Positions 57,251 to 64,000 of a DNA stretch of 64,000 nt are shown here, piece after piece. This stretch comes from Pilosibacter fragilis (GTDB lineage Bacteria > Bacillota > Clostridia > Lachnospirales > Lachnospiraceae): positions 62,001-126,000 of the forward strand of contig NZ_JAVYJB010000002.1 in NCBI RefSeq assembly GCF_032490495.1, written 5' to 3'. A program made the translations under genes and the position numbers. Each line of letters opens with the position of its first letter. The first letter of the stretch is position 1. A model generated the notes under the pieces. The model did no database searches. It had not been told where the DNA came from and saw only the letters and a program-made list of their open reading frames with translations.

Positions 57251-57391
57251 TAAAACATACTTATAAATATTTTACATAGATGTATCTATTTCATGCAAAA
57301 CATATCATCAGGCTTCGCAGTCCATTTCCTGTTGTCTGTGCTTATTATAGCTAATTTTATTTGGAAGTACAAGATACTGTAATTCCTCAAG
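57251..57391. other. Gene-free spacer
   Basis: AT-rich sequence between the remnant and the sensor kinase stop. No hairpin followed by T-run on the minus strand, and nothing else recognisable. Confidence 0.4.
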
Positions 57392-59545
57392 TCACCCCTC
57401 AAACATCTCCGCAAATTCCTCCGCGAACTCAGCTTTCAGCATAAACCGGTCGATCATACCGTTGTTCAGATACCACTCGAAATCGGCTCCTCCCTGTTCC
57501 GCAAGCAAAATCAGGCGGATCTCCGGATTGATGCGGCGGACCACCTCACACAATTCGATTCCGTTCATGGTCGGCAGTGTGTACTCCGCGATCAGAAGAT
57601 CATAGGCTGACGGATCTTTCTGGACCCGGTCAATAAGGGCCGCCGGGTGTGCGTACAGATCCACTGTCTTCCGGCTGTGAGATGCGGCCGCTTTCCAGGT
57701 CTTTGCAGATTCTTCGCCGGATACAATGGCGATCTTTTGTACATGCTTCAGCCGTTTCCGGCCGTCAGCTTCCACTTCCGGGCCGCTCTGCGGGATCTCA
57801 ATGACAAATGTTGTTCCCTCACCCGCTTTGCTCTCTACACAGATCGTTCCGCCGACCGATGTCACCATATTCTGGACCACTGAAAGACCGAGTCCGGTGC
57901 CCTGTCTGGATCCTTTTGTTGTGTAGAACGGTTCAAAGATCTTCTGCATGGCGTCATCCCCGATTCCGCAGCCGGTATCGGACACCTGCAGACAGATCAT
58001 ATCGTTCCCTTTTGCCTCCAGCCGTATCAGCAGTTCCTTTCTCTCCGTCTTTTCCATGGCCTGAAAGGCATTTTTACTCAGATTCAGCAGGATATGTTCC
58101 GCCATCCGTCTGCGTCCTAAAACATACAGTGGTTCCTCCGTAATCTCTGTTTTCAACGTGATCGCCGCCGGGGCAAGCTGCCGCACGATAGATACCGCAT
58201 TCCCGACTTCTTCCGTAAAGTTCAGCGGTTCCAGCCGCACACCGGTATCCTGTCTGGAAAAGGCAAGCAGTTCTTTCGACAGATTCGATGCCTGATCCAC
58301 CGACTTTGTGATCTCATGGATCATCTCCTGATTTTCGGAAGAGATGGATTCATCATTTTCAAGAAGCTCCGCATAGATCAGCACCGGTGTCAGATAATTG
58401 TTGAATTCATGCGCAATGTGGCTCGCCATCATTCCCAGTGACTGGATTCGCTGGTAATGCCGGATCTCGTTGTTTTTCTGGACCAGCATCTCCATTCCGT
58501 GATTGATCTCTTTTAAATACGTGATCTCCTTTTGCTGGGATTCCGCCAGAAAACGGTTTCTCAGGAAAAATACCATGATCACCACAAGGATCATCATGTA
58601 CAGGATCATCACGCCGATCAGCATGGTCATCATGCTCTCAAGCGGTCCCGAAAGTTCATGGACCGGCAGTGTGGAATTGACGATCCAGCGTTCTCCCTGA
58701 ATCGAGATCGCCTGAAATGCAACAACGCGGCGGACTCTTTTTAATCCAGGATCATCCCAGACATATGTATCGATCACACCGGTTCCTGAGTCCTCATTTT
58801 CCTGCCTCATGATCCAGGCATTCAGGCTGCTCATGTCAAGATATGGATACCTCTCAATACGTCCATCTACCGCTTTAAGACCGATCTGGTTCTTTACATG
58901 ATGCATGATGATGTTCATATTCTGGTCTTTGACGCTGGAATATCCGGCTTCTCCGATCTTTACCGGCGCGACGATCTTCTCATACAGCGCTCCAAGGTCC
59001 ATGGCAAATGTGAGCATATAGACCTCAGATCCGACAGGGACATTCTTCTCAATATAAAGCTCATACCATCCCGTCTGATCTGATATTTCTTTTCCCGTGA
59101 TCTCTGCAGGATGATTTTCGTTCTGGGAATCCACTGTTTTCACTTCTCCGTCCGCAGATTCCTGAAATGTCTTTTTTCCCGGTTCATACCGGAATTTTGT
59201 TCCATCCGGTTCCGTTACAGTAATCCAGTTATAGACCCCTACATTTTCCTTTAAAAAGTAAGCTGTCCTCGCATTGATTCCGCCATACTCCGCCCAGACA
59301 TTTTCCGGCATTCCTTCCTGGGAATAAAACAGGTCAATCTCCTCAAGCTGCTGTTCCATGTAGGAATTGAGGTTATTTCCGACGATTCCCGCCATGGTTA
59401 AAAGCTGACTTTCCTCCGTCCGGATCACCTGCTCCCGGTATTGACTGTAAAGCCGGGAACCTGCAAATATCACAACCACTGATAAAATGATCAACAGACT
59501 GACCGCCACCAGTCTTGATTTCCTTTTATTTAAAAATTCTTCCAT
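57392..59545 (-). CDS. Membrane sensor histidine kinase with degenerate receiver
   Basis: 717 residues, ATG 59545. Two membrane segments (VAVSLLIILSVVVIFAGSRL, 13-33; MMTMLIGVMILYMMILVVIM, about 305-325) flank an extracellular dCache-like sensor domain. Kinase: His in MASHIAHEFNNYLTP, N-box NLSKNAFQAM, G1 DTGCGIGDDAM, F-box IFEPFYTT, G2 GTGLGLSVVQNM. The last 115 residues form a receiver-like domain, but the phospho-Asp position is Glu (LLIAEYTLPTMNG). Nine bases separate it from the response regulator gene. Ligand unknown; citrate or another carboxylate is plausible because of the neighbouring transporter. Confidence 0.88.
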   Translation of the reverse strand: MEEFLNKRKSRLVAVSLLIILSVVVIFAGSRLYSQYREQVIRTEESQLLTMAGIVGNNLNSYMEQQLEEIDLFYSQEGMPENVWAEYGGINARTAYFLKENVGVYNWITVTEPDGTKFRYEPGKKTFQESADGEVKTVDSQNENHPAEITGKEISDQTGWYELYIEKNVPVGSEVYMLTFAMDLGALYEKIVAPVKIGEAGYSSVKDQNMNIIMHHVKNQIGLKAVDGRIERYPYLDMSSLNAWIMRQENEDSGTGVIDTYVWDDPGLKRVRRVVAFQAISIQGERWIVNSTLPVHELSGPLESMMTMLIGVMILYMMILVVIMVFFLRNRFLAESQQKEITYLKEINHGMEMLVQKNNEIRHYQRIQSLGMMASHIAHEFNNYLTPVLIYAELLENDESISSENQEMIHEITKSVDQASNLSKELLAFSRQDTGVRLEPLNFTEEVGNAVSIVRQLAPAAITLKTEITEEPLYVLGRRRMAEHILLNLSKNAFQAMEKTERKELLIRLEAKGNDMICLQVSDTGCGIGDDAMQKIFEPFYTTKGSRQGTGLGLSVVQNMVTSVGGTICVESKAGEGTTFVIEIPQSGPEVEADGRKRLKHVQKIAIVSGEESAKTWKAAASHSRKTVDLYAHPAALIDRVQKDPSAYDLLIAEYTLPTMNGIELCEVVRRINPEIRLILLAEQGGADFEWYLNNGMIDRFMLKAEFAEEFAEMFEG

Positions 59546-59554
59546 TTTTTATTC

Positions 59555-60247
59555 CTACACATTCAGCATATATCCGATTCCACGTACCGTCTTCAGATAC
59601 CGGGGCTGCTTCGGGTCATCCTCGATCTTGTTCCGGATCCGTTTCACATAGACGGTGATGGTATTGTCATCCACCACCGCCTCATTCCATACCTGGGTAT
59701 AAAGCTGTTCCTTCGTAAACACCTGTCCCGGATGCTCCATCAAGAATCGGAACAGGGTCATCTCTCTGGCAGTAAAATTTAACGGCTCACCGTTTTTCAG
59801 GCACTCCATCTTTAAGGTATCTACCGTAAACGGACCCTTACGGATCCCGGTGTCTCCGGATGCTCCCTGGCTGTAGATCTGACTTCTGCGGATCAGCGCC
59901 TTTGCTGTCTGGATCAGGATCGCAGTATGAAACGGCTTTGTCAGATAACTGTCCGCGCCAAAGCCGAGCCCCAGCACCTGATCCATCTCATCGGATTTTC
60001 CCGACAGCATCATGACCGGCGTGTGGTCTCCAGCGGCGCGCATTGCCTGCAGCACATCATAACCACCCACATGTTCCATCATTACGTCCAGGATCACCAG
60101 ATGGAACTGTTGTTTCTTTAAAAGCTCCAGAGCCTCACTTCCATCGGCTGCCTCCGTCACCTGCATTCCTTCACGGGTCAGGGCGGTCCGCACAGCCAGC
60201 CGGATCGCGCGCTCATCGTCCACCAGTAGGATTTTTTCTGTATTCAT
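59555..60247 (-). CDS. OmpR/PhoB-family response regulator
   Basis: 230 residues, ATG 60247 after CAGGAGAAAGTTT. Receiver: LLVDDERAIR (acidic pair), VILDVMMEHVGG (phospho-Asp 53), MMLSGKSDEMDQ, DSYLTKPFH (Lys). Winged-helix output domain: FTAREMTLFRFLMEHPGQVF, then DDNTITVYVKRIRNKIEDD. The first gene of the pair with the sensor kinase; it probably controls the citrate transporter and peptidase genes upstream of it. Confidence 0.93.
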   Translation of the reverse strand: MNTEKILLVDDERAIRLAVRTALTREGMQVTEAADGSEALELLKKQQFHLVILDVMMEHVGGYDVLQAMRAAGDHTPVMMLSGKSDEMDQVLGLGFGADSYLTKPFHTAILIQTAKALIRRSQIYSQGASGDTGIRKGPFTVDTLKMECLKNGEPLNFTAREMTLFRFLMEHPGQVFTKEQLYTQVWNEAVVDDNTITVYVKRIRNKIEDDPKQPRYLKTVRGIGYMLNV

Positions 60248-60283
60248 AAACTTTCTCCTGCGTCATTTTTCTTTCATTATAGC

Positions 60284-60335
60284 AAAAAATCCTGTTCTGC
60301 GGTACAAGATCCGTACTGCAGAACAGGATTTTCAT
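60284..60335 (-). terminator. Terminator of citrate transporter gene, followed by a promoter
   Basis: AATCCTGTTCTGC / GCAGAACAGGATT, 13-bp perfect stem with an inner GTAC pair, then TTTTTTG on the minus strand. Directly after it TATAAT (about 60275-60280) probably serves as the -10 element of the response regulator gene. Confidence 0.9.
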
Positions 60336-60349
60336 TCGTTATGTATCAT

Positions 60350-61651
60350 TTAGATGGCAACAACGCCAAGAATCACACCGAATACCAGCATGATAAGGCT
60401 GATAATGTAGTACGGCGGAATGCTGAATTTCATATGATCTTTCAGCTCTGTTCCGGTCAGACCGATCGCAAGGTATGTTGCCGGTACTAACGGGCTTACC
60501 ATTAACGCAAGGTTCTTACCGATCAGCATGGTCAGGGCAGTATTCAGGGAAGCCACGCCATAGGTTTCGCCTACCTGCATAACTAATGGCATGATGCCAT
60601 AGAAGTATGCGTCTGTTCCAACACAGAGACCAAGCGGAAGCGCAAGAATACCAAAGATGATGTGAACGTACTTTCCAAGAGCTGCCGGAATGATCGCCAT
60701 GATCGCATTTGCCATTGCTTCCAGCATACCGGTTCCGTCGAAGACACCTACCATAGCACCTGCGGCAAACAGTGTTGCGGAAATGATCAGGGCTGCCGGA
60801 GCATGCTTCTTGATCAGCTTGTCCTGAAGCTTCTGGTTCGGGTAGTTGACAGCCAGAAGGATGCAAAGACCAAGCATGAAGATTACATAGGATTTACCGA
60901 TACCTGTGGATAACAGGGCAATCACACCTACTGTAAGTAAGAAGTTGAAGATCAGGTAAGCGTTGGATTTTCTTAAATCAGCTGCCTCTTTCTTCTCTTT
61001 CTCATCGGACTCCACCTCTACGCCCTTTCCGGCGCCGGCACCATGCTTGATGGCTAACATGCCGAGGAGTACAGCAAGAATGATGTTCATCATCAGGCCA
61101 ACAACCTGAAGCGGGATCAGCATGTGCCATAACTCAGTGGCATCCATAGCGAGTACCGTAGCCGCTCTCGCTGTCGGACCGCCCCACGGAAGCAGGTTCA
61201 TAACGCCCATGCAGGCACCTGTCAGGCAGAGAAGGATACGGGAGTCAATGTTCATCTTCTTATATACCGGGTACATCGCCGGGATCGTAATGAGAACGGT
61301 AACAGCCGTAGTACCGTCCAGATGAGCGATCGTTGCGATCAGCGCTGTAACTACAGTGACCGCAATTACATTGTTTCCGGCCTTTTTTACCAGCCAGCCT
61401 ACGATAACATCAAAGAGTCCGGTGTCTGCCAGAACACCAAAATAAATTACTGAAAAGATAAATAAGATACCATTGCTTGTGGTGGTTTTGATTCCATCCG
61501 CAATGAAGTCCATGACCTCCACCGGGGAGAAGCCGAGGATCAAGGCTGCAATGACCGGAATCACCGCAAGTACCACGATCGGAGACATTTTGCCCTTTAA
61601 GAGCAGTGCTACGATCGCGATGATCATCAGAAAACCAATAGCTGCTGTCAT
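60350..61651 (-). CDS. CitMHS-family citrate transporter
   Basis: 433 residues, start ATG 61651 after AAAGGAAGATGATT. About eleven hydrophobic membrane segments. Family marks: IATIAHLDGTTAVTVLITIP, AMYPVYKKMN, MNLLPWGGPTARAATVLAMD and LPLGLCVGTDAYFYGIMPLV, plus a charged central loop (VESDEKEKKEAADLRK). CitMHS proteins import citrate with a divalent metal and protons. It lies between the peptidase genes and the two-component system, which may regulate it. Confidence 0.92.
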   Translation of the reverse strand: MTAAIGFLMIIAIVALLLKGKMSPIVVLAVIPVIAALILGFSPVEVMDFIADGIKTTTSNGILFIFSVIYFGVLADTGLFDVIVGWLVKKAGNNVIAVTVVTALIATIAHLDGTTAVTVLITIPAMYPVYKKMNIDSRILLCLTGACMGVMNLLPWGGPTARAATVLAMDATELWHMLIPLQVVGLMMNIILAVLLGMLAIKHGAGAGKGVEVESDEKEKKEAADLRKSNAYLIFNFLLTVGVIALLSTGIGKSYVIFMLGLCILLAVNYPNQKLQDKLIKKHAPAALIISATLFAAGAMVGVFDGTGMLEAMANAIMAIIPAALGKYVHIIFGILALPLGLCVGTDAYFYGIMPLVMQVGETYGVASLNTALTMLIGKNLALMVSPLVPATYLAIGLTGTELKDHMKFSIPPYYIISLIMLVFGVILGVVAI

Positions 61652-61747
61652 AATCATCTTCCTTTCTGGATATTTGTTAGATTTCTTACAGTTTCATATT
61701 TTACAGACAGCAGTTTAATTGTTCATGACTGGAAAATGACAATTTTG
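61652..61747 (-). promoter_or_regulatory. Citrate transporter leader with palindrome
   Basis: The palindrome ATGACAATTTTGTCAT (61736-61751) lies at the end of the M20 gene and upstream of the transporter. It may be an operator, perhaps for the neighbouring response regulator. Confidence 0.5.
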
Positions 61748-62932
61748 TCATATTTTTGCGATTTCTTCCTGTTTCCGCTTCCGAAACTCCTCTTTGATCT
61801 GTTCCAAAAGCTCTGGTCTTTCAATCATGTCGATGCATGTTCCCGCAAGGATCTCTGAACCGGACCGGATCGCTTCATGAGCCCGCTCCGTCTTTCCCGC
61901 ATCGAGATATTCCTGCGAATGCGCCGCGGTACCCTCTGGCACAAACGCTGTGCGGATGCAGCATCCGGGCACATCATACATAACATTTCCAAAGTCCGTG
62001 GAGCCCGTCTTTTCACGCGGTCCGGCGAGCTGTGGTGCCTCAAATTTTCTGGCGTTTTCCATGATCAGGTCATTCAGGGTCAGGCACGGGATCTTTGCCT
62101 GAAATGGGTAGCTTCTCTCTGTCTCACAGGTCGTTCCCGTCATCAGGCACGCACCCTTTATGATGTCCTGAAATCTCGGAACGATGACCTTCTCTAAGTA
62201 ATCCGTACTATAAGAGCGAAGTGTATACTCTGCCTTTGCTGTCCCGGGAACGATGTTCGATGGACCGCCGGCATCAAGGACCGTATAATGCATTCTGGAA
62301 TCCTCAAGGACATGCTCCCTCATAAACTCGATCCCCTGAAAGGAAAGAAGCGCGGCATCAAAGGCGCTCTTCCCTTTGTGCGGGCTCATGGCGGCATGGG
62401 CCTCTACCCCATGAAAGGTAACATAAAAGCACTCAAGTGCCATGCAGCGGACATCGACACAGGTATTGGGAGCTGCATGCATCATGAGCGCAAGATCGAT
62501 ATCCTGAAAGCATCCTTTCTCCTTCATAATGATCTTTCCGCCGACCGTCTCCTCCGCCGGTGTCCCATAGATCACGATCTTATAGGGCTGATCCTTACAG
62601 AGATCCCGAAGTGCCAGAGCAGCTCCGATCACAGACGGTCCCTGCATGTGATGTCCGCAGGCATGACCGATCCCTTTCAGCGCATCGTACTCTGCCAGAA
62701 ATCCAAAGGAAGGACCTCCGTTTCCCTGTTCATAGACGGCACGGAATGCAGTCGGGAGATCTGCGATCCCGCGCTCGATCTGAAATCCCTTTTTTTCCAG
62801 ATAATCTGTAAGGATCCCACTGGAGCGGACTTCCTCAAGCCCCGGCTCCGCCAGATCATAGATCTGATCCGCCAGCCCCGCAAGCTCCTGCATGTATGGC
62901 GCAACGGCCTGCTTTATTATTTCTTTCTTCAT
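61748..62932 (-). CDS. M20-family amidohydrolase (AbgB-like)
   Basis: 394 residues, ATG 62932 after AGGAGAATAGAGAT. Metal-binding text of the family: LAEYDALKGIGHACGHHMQG, then GTPAEETVGGK (catalytic Glu), ALMMHAAPNT, and a C-terminal His in EGTAAHSQEYL. The lid domain contains HGVEAHAAMSPHKGKSAFDA. The closest group is p-aminobenzoyl-glutamate/aminoacyl hydrolase (AbgB, amidohydrolase subclass). It removes acyl groups from amino acids or dipeptides. Its start overlaps the M28 gene stop (ATGA). Confidence 0.9.
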   Translation of the reverse strand: MKKEIIKQAVAPYMQELAGLADQIYDLAEPGLEEVRSSGILTDYLEKKGFQIERGIADLPTAFRAVYEQGNGGPSFGFLAEYDALKGIGHACGHHMQGPSVIGAALALRDLCKDQPYKIVIYGTPAEETVGGKIIMKEKGCFQDIDLALMMHAAPNTCVDVRCMALECFYVTFHGVEAHAAMSPHKGKSAFDAALLSFQGIEFMREHVLEDSRMHYTVLDAGGPSNIVPGTAKAEYTLRSYSTDYLEKVIVPRFQDIIKGACLMTGTTCETERSYPFQAKIPCLTLNDLIMENARKFEAPQLAGPREKTGSTDFGNVMYDVPGCCIRTAFVPEGTAAHSQEYLDAGKTERAHEAIRSGSEILAGTCIDMIERPELLEQIKEEFRKRKQEEIAKI

Positions 62933-64000
62933 ATCTCTATTCTCCTGTCACAATTTCGTGAAGATCCAAAGCGATCCGATCCATTCCTGAATTCCAGATC
63001 GATCTCTTTCAGCAGTTTTCTAAGCTCCGTCACCATCCGGTTTCTCTGTCTCACGAATGTTGTCTGATAGAACAGGCTCCAATCCGCGGGACTGTTTTCA
63101 GGGAGTGCCTTCGCGGAAGCTTTAAGAAGCTGCAGCGGACCATATGCAAAAGAAGTATCCTGTTCATACGCGGAGCCTGTGGAGTGCATAAGACGGCTGA
63201 GAACTCCTCCGACGAGACGGCAAAGGCGGTTATGTTCTTCGATCTTCTCCGTTCCCCATATATGTTCAAGCGTTTCACAACGATCCAGAACCTCTTTTAG
63301 AAGTGTTTCGATCTCATCCGCCGCCTGTTCATGCTCCTCTGAATTTTTTAACGTCTCAAAGTATGGGAGCCAGGTTTTTGCATAGCCGCGATAATCGGCA
63401 GGAAGCTTCTCCTTCGAGAGGAGTTCATACAGCAGAACGCCCACGACTCTCCCATCCCGCAAAAGCCCGTCAAGATCGATCTTGTCAAAGGTATCGTCGA
63501 TCGTATGCCACCAGTACACGCCGGGACCCGGAGCATCCGATTGCTTTCGTTCTTTTTTCGCCTCATAACGGGGATTGATGTGATATGGGATCTCTGCGCC
63601 CCAGAGCGACTGGTCCGCTCCCCGCCCGATACGCCCAAACATCATTTCCGCCGCCGGATCTACCTTCCGCACCTGCTCTTTTAGCCATTCCTCGCCCTCA
63701 AGCCCCGCTGTCCGGATCGCAAGCGTATGGTCTGCTCCTTTTGATCCCAGAAGATCAAGGTTCAGGTGAGCGATGCAGTGCTCCTCAAGCTCATCCCAGT
63801 GGTGATCACAATACCAGGTGGATCCCATATAGCGCCCGTTGGAATGTCCCGGCCACCAGGCGATCCGCAGGGAATAGAAAAGCTCATCCTGATGTTCTTT
63901 CATATAACGCGCAAGCTCCAGAGCCAGTACATTTGCCGTGCAGTTGTCAAAAGCGCCACGGTACCAGGTATCATAGTGACCGGAGAGCAGGACAAAATCC
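62929..64000 (-). CDS. M28-family metallopeptidase, start beyond the window
   Basis: The C-terminal 356 residues are visible; the frame continues off the right edge. The first visible part has LLSGHYDTWYRGAFDNCTAN, the HxD...D zinc ligands of M28 aminopeptidases. HLNLDLLGSKGADHTLA, a second Asp/Glu region and WWHTIDDTFDKIDLDGLLRD (last His ligand) follow. The C-terminal 150 residues are a helical domain. Translation is coupled to the M20 gene. Likely releases amino acids from peptides, together with the M20 enzyme. Confidence 0.88.
   Translation of the reverse strand, partial: DFVLLSGHYDTWYRGAFDNCTANVLALELARYMKEHQDELFYSLRIAWWPGHSNGRYMGSTWYCDHHWDELEEHCIAHLNLDLLGSKGADHTLAIRTAGLEGEEWLKEQVRKVDPAAEMMFGRIGRGADQSLWGAEIPYHINPRYEAKKERKQSDAPGPGVYWWHTIDDTFDKIDLDGLLRDGRVVGVLLYELLSKEKLPADYRGYAKTWLPYFETLKNSEEHEQAADEIETLLKEVLDRCETLEHIWGTEKIEEHNRLCRLVGGVLSRLMHSTGSAYEQDTSFAYGPLQLLKASAKALPENSPADWSLFYQTTFVRQRNRMVTELRKLLKEIDLEFRNGSDRFGSSRNCDRRIEI

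Overview
The window looks like DNA of a gut Clostridia bacterium, most likely a Lachnospiraceae member. The reasons are strong AGGAGG ribosome sites, LPXTG and Cna-B surface proteins, DUF4317, LCP and RepL families, a Clostridia-type TnpB and a group IIC intron. It is a mosaic of four parts. I saw no tRNA, rRNA or CRISPR array. All calls come from reading the sequence, without database searches.

(1) 1-5963: the start of an unidentified gene (leaving the left edge), then nested mobile DNA. A group IIC intron (641-5963, minus strand) sits behind the rho-independent terminator of the next gene. A complete RIT element (three overlapping tyrosine recombinases between perfect 82-bp inverted repeats) has split the intron between RNA domains V and VI.

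(2) 6.0-46.6 kb: a large plasmid-like backbone, nearly all on the minus strand. It carries a RepL initiator, a ParM/ParR-type partition operon, a two-OB SSB-like protein, a Rad50/RecF-like ATPase, a DnaE polymerase with intact PHP motifs and an unusual coiled-coil insertion, a DnaQ-like exonuclease, a MoxR-VWA pair, a DUF4317 protein, an LCP ligase, a transglutaminase-like secreted protein, a lipoprotein and two LPXTG surface proteins. It also carries an operon of small unknown genes that includes a clear AcrVA2-family (anti-Cas12a) homologue. Nearly every transcription unit begins with the same promoter-like box (CCATAATT, often within ATCTYCNNCCATAATT) and ends in a strong terminator, so the backbone looks like one co-regulated unit. 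A second octamer, TGCGGATA, recurs in its intergenic regions, with three iteron-like copies behind repL. Two 220-bp copies of an apparently structured, non-coding sequence lie upstream of repL.

(3) 46.9-54.8 kb: a scrap-yard of junctions. It holds a 46-codon 5' fragment of a chromosomal radical-SAM gene, a 5'-truncated tnpB with its right end, an intact class III Fic gene, an IS91-type element whose recombinase needs a -1 frameshift, a doubly truncated acidic gene, a DUF3847 fragment, a possible oriT, an AT-rich secreted protein gene, and a MobA relaxase fragment fused to a truncated dppD.

(4) 54.8-64 kb: ordinary chromosomal genes. These are an oligopeptide ABC ATPase, an AstE/AspA-like deacylase, a sensor kinase and response regulator, a CitMHS citrate transporter, an M20 amidohydrolase and an M28 peptidase that leaves the right edge. 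Together they suggest uptake and breakdown of peptides or acylated amino acids and regulated citrate uptake.
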